The position numbers were made by a program, and so were the translations under genes. A stretch of DNA of 35,442 bases from Bacteroidota bacterium (GTDB lineage Bacteria; Bacteroidota; Ignavibacteria; UBA10030; UBA6906), in contig JAUQWO010000032.1 in NCBI GenBank assembly GCA_030835135.1, positions 1-35,442 on the forward strand, read 5' to 3'. This document shows positions 23,574 to 30,727 of the stretch, in pieces. The first letter of the stretch is position 1; every line of letters starts with the position of its first letter. The notes beneath the pieces were generated by a model that worked only from the letters and a program-made list of their open reading frames with translations, was not told the origin of the DNA and did no database searches.

Positions 23574-25334
23574 ATGAGCCGGAATATCCTTCTTGCGGTC
23601 GTTGGCACAAAGTCCTGGGTCGTATCCCAGGCATTGTATTGTTTCCGCGTTGAACAGAACATCCCCATTACTGAAATCATCATAATAACCACAAAAGTGG
23701 GCGAGGATGTTCTGAGGAAGGGCAATGTGGAAGTAGGGCCGGCCAATCTATTAGGGAAGGGAGGCATCCTTCAGAGGTTCTGCCACGAGTATGGGATTGC
23801 ACCAATTGAACCCAAGATCGTGTTGATGAAGGATCAAAAAGGGGTTGAACTCAAGGATACAAGAACCATCGACGAGTGCCAATCGGGAGCGTTTTCGATC
23901 TTGGATACGATCCGCAACTGCGGATTATCGGACGATGACAATGTCTATTGCATTTTCGCCGGTGGGAGAAGACTGATGGTAAGTTATCTCATGTCAGCGC
24001 TTACAATAGCCGGTAGAGCTAACGATCGGCTCTACTATGTGTTGATCACACCAGAGGAAGCAAGCCACGTTCGGGACTTCTATTACAAACCGAAGGATCC
24101 TGCCACCATCGCCTTGCCCGGAGGCATCAAGAGCACAGCAGACGTGTCCATGCAAATGATAGAGATTCCATTCCCGAGGCTTGGGGAAAAGTACGCTTCA
24201 GTGATTAGGGGGGATAAGAGCTATCGTGCGGTAGTGCTCCATATTCAAGATTTCATTTCCTCTGAGCCCAAACCTGCGGTCTCCTCCGATAGTAGTGCTC
24301 GAAAGCACCAGGAAATCATCGGTGAGGACCCTAAGTGGAAGGAGGCGCTGAAAGAAATTGATCGATTTGCTAAGGCAAAGATATCCCCGATTTTGATCCA
24401 TGGAGAGACTGGCACTGGGAAGGAATTGTGTGCACAGTACTATCACAGTTGCTTGTCCAACTATCTTCAGAAAGAGATGCCATTCGTCGCGATTGATATG
24501 AACGGAATTCCCCAGGAGATGAGTGAGTCGGAACTTTTCGGACACGAGAAAGGGGGATTTACAGGCGCAACGCACACCAGAGTAGGACTACTTAAGTCTG
24601 CAAATGGCGGGGTCGCTTTTTTGGATGAGCTGGGCAAGGCTTCAGCTAGCCTGCAAACCAAGTTGCTCCGGGTACTGGAGTATAAGGAGATGCGTCCTGT
24701 CGGGAGCGATAGACTGATGAAGATCGATGTCGCATTCGTATTTGCGATGAAAGAAGACATTGATCAACTCCTGGATGATAATTTGATGACTGAGGACTTC
24801 TTCTATAGGGTCTCGATGGCTCGAGTGCTGGTTCCTCCCTTGCGCGAACGACTATCGGACATCCCCTTGTTGGCTAGACATTTCATTGAACGGAGTTGTC
24901 GAACCCAGAATAAGGAGACGATCATCCTAAGTGATCAGTTGCTTGACCTGCTCTTGCATCACACATGGCCAGGCAATACGCGAGTATTGAAGCAACGTCT
25001 TGAATGGCTCGTTACTCAGAGCAATGGTAAGAAAGTGTCGGACGAACTGTTGGTGAAGTTGAAAACCCGACTGGAGGAAGATCGGGTAAGGATGATGCGA
25101 CGAGAACGAATGAGAATCAACGGGGGGACGAATGACGCTTTGCTCTCTACTCCAGGAGCTAATGACGGTGGGTCAACTTTCAAAGAGCGACAGAGTGCCA
25201 TTGAAAGAGATGTGCTCGAAAGGAAATACCATGAGTGCGGGGAGAATGCCGCGCGGACAGCCCGGGCTCTGGGAATGAAACCTTCTACTCTTAAAGACAA
25301 ACTCAAGGGACACGGTATAATCCATCAGCGATAG
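23574..25334 (+). CDS. CARF (Cas_NE0113-like) - sigma-54 activator fusion
   Basis: A 586-residue protein; ATG 23574 is chosen because the N-terminal strand (NILLAVVGTKSWVV) starts there. Residues 1-180 match the Cas_NE0113 CARF pattern: AVVGTKSWVVSQAL (8-21) and FAGGRRLMVSYLMSALTIAG (128-147) followed by DRLYYVLITP. Residues 250-480 are a sigma-54 AAA+ domain: Walker A GETGTGKE (277-284), sigma-contact loop GGFTGA (327-332; usually GAFTGA), Walker B VAFLDE (347-352) and Arg fingers near FYRVSMARVLVPPLRER. A Fis-type HTH follows (about 555-585). RtcR has the same logic with a different CARF domain. The expected ligand is a cyclic oligonucleotide or RNA end; this is inference. Confidence 0.85.
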   Translation: MSRNILLAVVGTKSWVVSQALYCFRVEQNIPITEIIIITTKVGEDVLRKGNVEVGPANLLGKGGILQRFCHEYGIAPIEPKIVLMKDQKGVELKDTRTIDECQSGAFSILDTIRNCGLSDDDNVYCIFAGGRRLMVSYLMSALTIAGRANDRLYYVLITPEEASHVRDFYYKPKDPATIALPGGIKSTADVSMQMIEIPFPRLGEKYASVIRGDKSYRAVVLHIQDFISSEPKPAVSSDSSARKHQEIIGEDPKWKEALKEIDRFAKAKISPILIHGETGTGKELCAQYYHSCLSNYLQKEMPFVAIDMNGIPQEMSESELFGHEKGGFTGATHTRVGLLKSANGGVAFLDELGKASASLQTKLLRVLEYKEMRPVGSDRLMKIDVAFVFAMKEDIDQLLDDNLMTEDFFYRVSMARVLVPPLRERLSDIPLLARHFIERSCRTQNKETIILSDQLLDLLLHHTWPGNTRVLKQRLEWLVTQSNGKKVSDELLVKLKTRLEEDRVRMMRRERMRINGGTNDALLSTPGANDGGSTFKERQSAIERDVLERKYHECGENAARTARALGMKPSTLKDKLKGHGIIHQR

Positions 25335-25350
25335 CCGAAGGCACGGCGGA

Positions 25351-25370
25351 ATCGCCGGATTTCCGGCGAT
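25351..25370 (+). promoter_or_regulatory. Small perfect hairpin downstream of the activator
   Basis: ATCGCCGG-ATTT-CCGGCGAT, just after the CARF-sigma-54 stop and before the terminator. It may protect the 3' end of the operon transcript. Confidence 0.4.
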
Positions 25371-25394
25371 GAAACCAACGTTTGATTCCTTCAA

Positions 25395-25425
25395 CCCCTC
25401 AGATCGAAAGATTTGAGGGGTTTTT
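25395..25425 (+). terminator. Rho-independent terminator of the kinase-radical SAM-activator operon
   Basis: CCCCTCAGAT pairs with ATTTGAGGGG around CGAAAG, then TTTTT. It isolates the operon from the following gene. Confidence 0.9.
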
Positions 25426-25429
25426 CATT

Positions 25430-25446
25430 TTGGCAAGGTTCCTGCC
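25430..25446 (+). promoter_or_regulatory. Sigma-54 (-24/-12) promoter
   Basis: TTGGCAAGGTTCCTGCC: the invariant GG (25432-25433) and GC (25444-25445) are separated by exactly 10 bases, and the -24 element TTGGCA is consensus; the -12 element CTGC differs from TTGC at one base. It lies five bases after the terminator and about 65 bases before the ATG of 25511, next to the only sigma-54 activator gene in the window. GG-N10-GC alone is common by chance, so the extended match and the context carry the call. Confidence 0.55.
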
Positions 25447-25510
25447 TCTCTTCTCTATGTAGCCAGTAAGAGATCATGAATAGATCACCGATGGGATTCT
25501 GACAAAGACA

Positions 25511-25912
25511 ATGTCCGGCAAGCAAAAAATATCGAGAAGGAGTACAACGCGGCAAGGGCAAAACACACCGTTCGCCTTCTCTGCCAGGCTTGTCGGTGGT
25601 CGATTGATCGAGCAGATGCCGGTGGATGAATCAAAGGTCGATCAGATCGAGCTGAACGGGCGGGTCTTTGCAGTAGAGGGGACGGTCAGGGAGGTGGTGA
25701 GGATTGCGCGAGTCAAGTATAGCGAGGAACATTATAAAGCGGTGATCGCACTCATTAACCAGGGCTACCAGAAGAACGCCGCCGTTGAGCAGGTCGCAGT
25801 CAAGTACGGCTTCGCATCTGTGGATGGGTTCTACAAGCAGTGCGATAAGTACTTGGACACGAAAGATGGAAGCGTAGTTCCATTCGGTGGAACCGTACTT
25901 CCTTCACCTTGA
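25511..25912 (+). CDS. Unknown protein, possible output of the CARF-sigma-54 activator
   Basis: A 133-residue soluble protein with a basic, disordered N-terminus (SGKQKISRRSTTRQGQ), a beta-rich middle (about 22-60) and a helical part with YSEEHYKAVIALINQGYQKN then FASVDGFYKQCDKYL, which looks HTH-like. No membrane segment. The ribosome-binding site is weak. It sits behind the sigma-54-type promoter. I do not recognise a family. Confidence 0.55.
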   Translation: MSGKQKISRRSTTRQGQNTPFAFSARLVGGRLIEQMPVDESKVDQIELNGRVFAVEGTVREVVRIARVKYSEEHYKAVIALINQGYQKNAAVEQVAVKYGFASVDGFYKQCDKYLDTKDGSVVPFGGTVLPSP

Positions 25913-26120
25913 GCCCTCGCGTGTGTATCATCATAAAGTTCTTTGACAACTGACCGCTTCACACGGCCAAGCTGGCACGCCGACAAGGTGCTGGCACCAT
26001 AAAAGAAAGGTCCTCACGATCAGAACCGCGTCAGATAGTTCTGTAGATATCCCCAGGAAAGGGCGCCAGGAAAGACGCTCGTCACAACAGTCCAATCACA
26101 AATCAGAAAGGATCGGTTCC

Positions 26121-26411
26121 ATGACGTACTTGGTAGTCGTATGCAGGAAGGATCGCATTGTAGGCGATCCGGATTTCTTGTTTCGCGAGGTTGAGCGCCA
26201 TTTCAAATCCTATGCGGAAAGATGTCCCAAGGCGTGGTTCAGGATCCGGTGGAGAAAGGACAGCCTCGTCCTTGATACAAATAGCCTTCCCTTGGTGTCA
26301 ACGTGGATGGAGACTGAACGGAAGTTCGTCGATTACCTGATTGCCGACTTCCACATCCCCCAGAATAAATACGATGCACCCAGGGAATGTCACTCCCCGT
26401 CGGCTGCATAG
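26121..26411 (+). CDS. Small unknown protein
   Basis: A 96-residue protein (MTYLVVVCRKDRIVGDPDF ...) with alternating strands and helices, aromatic and basic. It has the CAGAAAGGA ribosome-binding cassette (26104-26112). No motif identified. It is the first of four small genes with the same upstream cassette. Confidence 0.55.
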   Translation: MTYLVVVCRKDRIVGDPDFLFREVERHFKSYAERCPKAWFRIRWRKDSLVLDTNSLPLVSTWMETERKFVDYLIADFHIPQNKYDAPRECHSPSAA

Positions 26412-26529
26412 TGCGAGCGGACGGAATGAAAAGGCAAAACCCACAGAAGTCAAACATCCGCCCCACGGTACCGCCTTGCCCGCGGAAACCGAGGGCAGCA
26501 ACCCTCAAAGACAGAAAGGAGGATAACAC

Positions 26530-26859
26530 ATGGAAATGATCGAAATCGCGGGCTACCTGCCCACCAGCGCTACGACGGTCAGACACTCAACGGCAAAGCA
26601 GATGGATATTGTCGTTCGAGGGATGGCCGAAGAGAGCAGTGGAAAGGTGCTCAGTTTCGAGGTCACGAAGCCCGGCACGGCTCTTCTGATGGTTGTGGGT
26701 GAAGCCGCCCAGCAGCTCATCGTCAAGGAGTTCAGGCGTCTGCAAGATGTCGTAGTTACGCAGATTCCAGCTCTGGACGTGCATCGTGAACGAAACAAGC
26801 GGTCACAAGAGCGGGCTGATCGCATGCGCGCCCAGGCCGCGAAACGCAAGGAGCAGTAG
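26530..26859 (+). CDS. Small unknown protein
   Basis: A 109-residue protein. The N-terminal 75 residues form a possible beta-rich domain (VLSFEVTKPGTALLMVVGEA) and the C-terminal 30 are strongly basic and helical (RERNKRSQERADRMRAQAAK), suggestive of nucleic-acid contact. The start follows CAGAAAGGAGG. No family recognised. Confidence 0.6.
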   Translation: MEMIEIAGYLPTSATTVRHSTAKQMDIVVRGMAEESSGKVLSFEVTKPGTALLMVVGEAAQQLIVKEFRRLQDVVVTQIPALDVHRERNKRSQERADRMRAQAAKRKEQ

Positions 26860-26980
26860 TGGGCTGGATCCGCTCCTTGCGGTAGTCAGTCGGTAAACAG
26901 CCTGCGTGTCAGTGTCCGGCCGGCACTGATGCCTGGTTGTCCCCGGCGATGTACAACCAAAAAGAAAGGACAATCTGTTT

Positions 26981-27394
26981 ATGCTCGTGTGTATGGAGTG
27001 TTGGGAGGTCTACGCAGGTTCCGGTGGAGGCCTCGATAGCTACCAGCGTTGCCCGAAGCGGGCCTGCATGGGCAAACTGGCCGACATCGACGAACTCATG
27101 CTTCCTGCGATCATCTTGCTGAACGAAAAGGGGTACTACACGCAATATTGCTGCTCGGGCCATTTTGTCGACGGTGAACGGGCGTCGGCCTACATATTTT
27201 TCGAGGACTTTGTCGATGGTAAGGCCTTCAAGACGATCCCGAGGGGGTTTAAGAAGGAGAAAGACGAAGCCAAGGGCCTGATCATTCGAAGGAAGTTCAA
27301 AGCCAAGGTGCCCAATGCCAGGCACCGGGAGGCCCTAGAGACCTCACGCGATGTGTTGGACTGGGCGGAGCGCCTGAAACCGTTGGAAGAATAA
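26981..27394 (+). CDS. Zinc-ribbon protein of unknown function
   Basis: A 137-residue protein beginning with two Cys pairs (LVCMECWEVY ... CPKRACMGKL), a typical zinc ribbon, followed by LNEKGYYTQYCCSGHFVDG and YIFFEDF. The CCSGH element and the strand after it resemble a small family of phage/plasmid proteins. The basic C-terminal half may bind nucleic acid. It follows the AAGAAAGGA cassette; no enzymatic assignment is possible. Confidence 0.6.
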   Translation: MLVCMECWEVYAGSGGGLDSYQRCPKRACMGKLADIDELMLPAIILLNEKGYYTQYCCSGHFVDGERASAYIFFEDFVDGKAFKTIPRGFKKEKDEAKGLIIRRKFKAKVPNARHREALETSRDVLDWAERLKPLEE

Positions 27395-27521
27395 TGGCTG
27401 ACCCTGGTGCGCAGCGACTGCAGCGCTGTGTGCGTGGGGTGGTACGGGTTGACGAACGAGTCGTAAAGGCCGTGCAAAACTTGCGCGGGCGGTAGAACAA
27501 CCACAGAAAGGAATACATCAT

Positions 27522-28070
27522 ATGCCACAACAAGCAAATGGATCCAGCTCGCGATCGGGCTCCTTTATCACCGTCAACAGAAATCCCGCAGGCCGAATAA
27601 CTCGGCTTGGGATCAAGGGAGTCAGATGTTGCTCTGAGAAGCCCCCTAGGGAATCGAGGAGCGAGGGGGTGATGCGATGGACGAAGGTGTCAAAGGACCG
27701 AATTGCGAATATTCCCGTGTCAGATTTGCCTGCCGACGTCGGTATGATCTTCGATGACTTCGGAGTTGGGAATTTCTACGTCAAGTACCTCAGCATCTGC
27801 AAGAACGACGTCCGTCTGGAGTGCGGATGGACATCATATTTCCGCGACAAGACTGCGTTTGAACTTGCCGCTATCTCCACGGATGCCTTTTGTGCGGATC
27901 TCCGACGAAAGGCAATTCATGGCGAGCGTGTCGAACTCCATCGTCGTGAGGAAGACTCTATCTTTATTGAACTTCAGTTTGACCTATTCTATCGGATACA
28001 TAATCAGACGTTTGACGGCGTCTTTACCAGCGCGATCACTCTACTAACACGCTATGGGCTTGAGCCCTGA
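27522..28070 (+). CDS. Unknown protein
   Basis: A 182-residue protein; an internal ATG (MRWTKVSKD, at 27672) is an alternative start, because the first 50 residues are Ser/Arg-rich and disordered. The C-terminal 130 residues mix strands and helices (DFGVGNFYVKYLSICKNDV, EDSIFIELQFDLFYRIHNQ) without recognised motifs. It is preceded by CAGAAAGGA, the fourth copy of the cassette. Confidence 0.55.
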   Translation: MPQQANGSSSRSGSFITVNRNPAGRITRLGIKGVRCCSEKPPRESRSEGVMRWTKVSKDRIANIPVSDLPADVGMIFDDFGVGNFYVKYLSICKNDVRLECGWTSYFRDKTAFELAAISTDAFCADLRRKAIHGERVELHRREEDSIFIELQFDLFYRIHNQTFDGVFTSAITLLTRYGLEP

Positions 28071-28228
28071 AGGATCACGAAACTCTCGACCCTGCCCGGC
28101 CATGCGGACTTGTGGCCTGGGGTGCTGAGATCCAAACCGGGGTCATGGAGCTGGAAGGATTCGTCGCCGGGTGTGAACTGCTGCAGACGATCGTCGCCAC
28201 GGCAGATGAGTCGTCGAAGGCGGCGTAA
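28067..28228 (+). CDS. Possible small ORF with a non-ATG start
   Basis: A frame of 53 codons beginning with CTG 28067, overlapping the previous stop as CTGA, and reading LKDHETLDPARPCGLVAWGA then MELEGFVAGCELLQTIV. The protein-like composition and the coupled overlap suggest translation, perhaps from GTG 28112 or ATG 28142. There is no independent evidence. Confidence 0.25.
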   Translation: MKDHETLDPARPCGLVAWGAEIQTGVMELEGFVAGCELLQTIVATADESSKAA

Positions 28229-28281
28229 CCCAACTAGGAACGGTAGTACCGGAGGCTGAAAGAAACATTTGCGGAATCGAA

Positions 28282-28539
28282 ATGACCGAAGAGAAGACGA
28301 TGCACGCTGACATGGGTGATGGGAATCCCCATCGGGATGGTGTGAGGGCAGCCTCAACGCCCGATACTGACCACGCAGAGGGCTATAGCGGACGGGACTA
28401 TGCTCAGGTATCCGTAAGCCTTCCTGGGACGCATAAGGCACCTTCGCGGAAGGGAGCGAGGTCCAACACGGGCCGGGCAACCACCAAGACGAGCTACACG
28501 GTGGACCCACGCAGGCGGCGTGTATCGGGACGGGAATGA
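28282..28539 (+). CDS. Small unknown polar protein
   Basis: An 85-residue, low-hydrophobicity, His/Asp/Ser/Arg-rich and probably disordered protein (MTEEKTMHADMGDGNPHRDG ...). It ends within the ATGA start of the next gene, so it is likely translated together with the recombinase operon. No function suggested. Confidence 0.4.
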   Translation: MTEEKTMHADMGDGNPHRDGVRAASTPDTDHAEGYSGRDYAQVSVSLPGTHKAPSRKGARSNTGRATTKTSYTVDPRRRRVSGRE

Positions 28540-28739
28540 CAGCATCGATGGACCAAAGTGGCACCATCAAAACGAAGAGACTTATGCCAGAGTACACCTT
28601 CCTGACCAGGGAAGGTTCGACATTTACCGGACCGGAGCAGGATGATCTTGTCCGACTCGTCGCTGCCATGATCCTACGGGATTTGAGGTATAAGAAGAAA
28701 ATGACGATAATACCCAACCAGGAGGACGAACATGGATGA
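28536..28739 (+). CDS. Small unknown protein upstream of the recombinase
   Basis: A 67-residue protein with MPEYTFLTREGSTFTGPEQD then LVRLVAAMILRDLRYKKK. Its start overlaps the previous stop and its end overlaps the recombinase ATG by eight bases. A Lys-rich C-terminal segment and small size would fit a recombination directionality factor, but no motif proves it. Confidence 0.5.
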   Translation: MTASMDQSGTIKTKRLMPEYTFLTREGSTFTGPEQDDLVRLVAAMILRDLRYKKKMTIIPNQEDEHG

Positions 28740-30486
28740 GAGACTTGCCGCAGTGGGATATGTTCGGTGTTCCACCGATCAACAGGAAGACAGCCCGGAT
28801 CAGCAGAAGCGTGCCATAACTGAGTTTGCAGCTCGGCAGGGATACGACATCGTCGAGTGGTACGTGGATTTTGGCAAGTCCGGCACCACGTTTGACCAGC
28901 GTCCCGAGTTCGAACGCTTGCGAATTGATGTAGAGAGACGTCCCTTGTTCCACACAGTGATCTGCTACGATGAATCCCGATGGGGACGTGCGATCGATGC
29001 GGAAGAGAACACGTTCTGGCGAGTTCATTTCCGTCGACACGGAGTTGACGTGATCCTGGTGAAGACATCCATAGACCCAGGTCATGAATTCGCCCCGATG
29101 ATGAAGGCGTTTGAAGGGGTACAGGCCTCACAGTTTAGCAAAAAACTCTCCGAGCTCACCTATCGTGGGGCTAGCAGCAATGGAGTCTTTTCGAGTGGTG
29201 GCACGGCTCCGTACGGCTATAGGAGGGTTGCTGTGAGTATCAAGACCGGATTACACAGGGATCTCGCGCACGGAGAGTGGTGTGTCAAGAAACAGGAAAA
29301 GGTGATCTGGGTAATCGGTGACGAGCGGGAGGTCGCGACAGTTCGGTTCATCTTCACTCAGAGAGCACGTGGTACAGCATTCATTGTGATTGCCAGCGAG
29401 TTGAATGACCGTGGGGTGCCGTGCGCACAACGTGGCAGGTGGAGAAACCTTGACAGGAAGTGGAGTGTAGGTACGATAAAATCAATTGTCGAGAACCCGG
29501 CATATTACGGTGCTCGAGTCTACAACCGCTTCTCCAGCAGTAAAATCCGTGCCCAGCTGGAACGCTGGGACACCAAGAGCGGTGTCGCCCATCCACAATG
29601 GCGTATGGATGCTGATAAGTGGATCATTGTCGAGAGTGCCCATGAGTCTATTGTCGGCAAGGAGTTGTGGCAGGAGGCGAATGCCAGGTACGCGAAGCGT
29701 ACGAACTATCGACCCAAGGCGTTCGTTCCCTATCTCCTGTCAGGAGTTGTGTTCTGTGCCCGTTGCGGGTTTGCTTTCCAGGGACAATCGACAAAGAACC
29801 GAGGGAAGGAGTATTTCCGGTATATATGTGGAGGTTATCATGCCAAGCGAGTGTGTGAGTGGGCAGCAGTAGGGCGGGATATCCTCGAATCATTTGCTAT
29901 TGATGCGGTTACGGATGTATTTACGAATGATAGATTCATCGAAGGAGTTCGGGTAGAGTTGAATCGTCTTATGGAGATCGAGCCGGGTGTCGCCGAAACA
30001 CAACGGATAGCCTCCACCCACCGGTTGGGAGAGATCGAAACTGCCCTCGGGAACATCACGCGAGCTATTGAGGGCGGTGCTCCGGTTGAAATGTTTACCG
30101 GCCGGATCAGCGAGTTGTTGGCGGAAAAAGAGAAGGTCCAACAACAGCGTCAGCAGGCAACCATCGTCACAGCAGCAGGATCATCCGTTGATAAGATGTC
30201 ATTCGCCGTTTCGGATTTCTGTGCGTCTTTTCGGCAGGCGTTCGATCGCGCGCCTATTCAGGAGCGAAAGGAGCTGCTGCGGAGAACAATTTGGCGGATC
30301 AAAGTTGATGGTGGCGCCCGGACAGCAGAGTGTTATGTCCGTCGCTTTCCAGTGGTTGGAGGGCTCCAGGACCAGATGATTCGGGACCTGGAAAAACAGG
30401 CAACGGCAACCGATTATCGATTGCCGTTGTGCAATGAGTGGGTGCCCGGAACAGGACTTGAACCTGCACGACCTCGCGGCCACTAG
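28732..30486 (+). CDS. Large serine recombinase (integrase)
   Basis: A 584-residue protein. The resolvase-type catalytic domain (1-145) has VGYVRCSTDQQ with the nucleophile Ser14, and the 'recombinase' domain follows (about 155-290). A zinc ribbon (FCARCGFAF ... YICGGYHAKRVC, about 342-385) and a coiled coil complete a large serine integrase. Start at ATG 28732 after AGGAGG. The last residues, WVPGTGLEPARPRGH, are encoded by the antisense strand of tRNA-Leu, so the natural C-terminus is probably altered by integration. Serine integrases insert at short att sites without a long target duplication. Confidence 0.9.
   Translation: MDERLAAVGYVRCSTDQQEDSPDQQKRAITEFAARQGYDIVEWYVDFGKSGTTFDQRPEFERLRIDVERRPLFHTVICYDESRWGRAIDAEENTFWRVHFRRHGVDVILVKTSIDPGHEFAPMMKAFEGVQASQFSKKLSELTYRGASSNGVFSSGGTAPYGYRRVAVSIKTGLHRDLAHGEWCVKKQEKVIWVIGDEREVATVRFIFTQRARGTAFIVIASELNDRGVPCAQRGRWRNLDRKWSVGTIKSIVENPAYYGARVYNRFSSSKIRAQLERWDTKSGVAHPQWRMDADKWIIVESAHESIVGKELWQEANARYAKRTNYRPKAFVPYLLSGVVFCARCGFAFQGQSTKNRGKEYFRYICGGYHAKRVCEWAAVGRDILESFAIDAVTDVFTNDRFIEGVRVELNRLMEIEPGVAETQRIASTHRLGEIETALGNITRAIEGGAPVEMFTGRISELLAEKEKVQQQRQQATIVTAAGSSVDKMSFAVSDFCASFRQAFDRAPIQERKELLRRTIWRIKVDGGARTAECYVRRFPVVGGLQDQMIRDLEKQATATDYRLPLCNEWVPGTGLEPARPRGH
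30392..30429 (-). terminator. Terminator of tRNA-Leu
   Basis: Perfect 9-bp stem CAACGGCAA/TTGCCGTTG with an 11-base loop; on the minus strand it is followed by CCTGTTTTT. It lies 14 bases beyond the tRNA 3' end, inside the recombinase reading frame. Confidence 0.75.
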
Positions 30487-30526
30487 CTCCTGAAGCTAGC
30501 GCGTCTGCCAATTTCGCCATCCGGGC
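30443..30526 (-). tRNA. tRNA-Leu(CAG)
   Basis: On the minus strand GCCCGGA (5') pairs with TCCGGGC (3'). The anticodon stem is CTAGC/GCTAG around loop TTCAGGA, giving anticodon CAG. The variable arm is long (class II, as in tRNA-Leu) and the T-loop is GTTCAAGTC. The 84-base gene has discriminator A and no encoded CCA. It flanks the recombinase and is the probable integration locus of the island. Confidence 0.95.
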
Positions 30527-30727
30527 GGATTGAACGTTCACAAATATACGGCATCTCATCGAAACATTCAAGGTCTCCGGCCGAAAATCACAGGGGCTGC
30601 GAATGCGCAGGGCCCAATGAGGATATCCGGGCGCCTCATGCCCCGCCTTGACATTCCCGCATGCCGGGAGTATCATGAATGGTGCTGCAACCCGGATCGC
30701 TCATGTCTATCGCTCAAAGGGGGAATC

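Larger units (their letters stand above)
4837..30442. mobile_element. Probable integrative element / accessory island
   Basis: This segment separates two blocks of ordinary chromosomal genes and holds a large serine recombinase at its right edge next to tRNA-Leu, a DNA-maintenance module (Gam-like, ligase, clamp, DUF932), candidate defence genes, many small unknown genes and several broken ones. The left limit is set at the apparent break of gspG and the right limit at the tRNA; both are inferred. No direct repeat of the tRNA end was found near the left limit, but serine recombinases leave only a very short crossover core. No relaxase or conjugation genes were seen, so it would be a mobilizable or decaying element. 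Confidence 0.5.

Noticed and set aside
28052-29131. Long minus-strand frame of 359 codons
   Set aside because: It is the antisense shadow of the recombinase and its neighbours, rich in Ser/Arg/Pro as expected for an antisense frame.
30443-30486. Conserved C-terminal motif VPGTGLEPARP of the recombinase
   Set aside because: It is the translated antisense of tRNA-Leu, not a protein domain.
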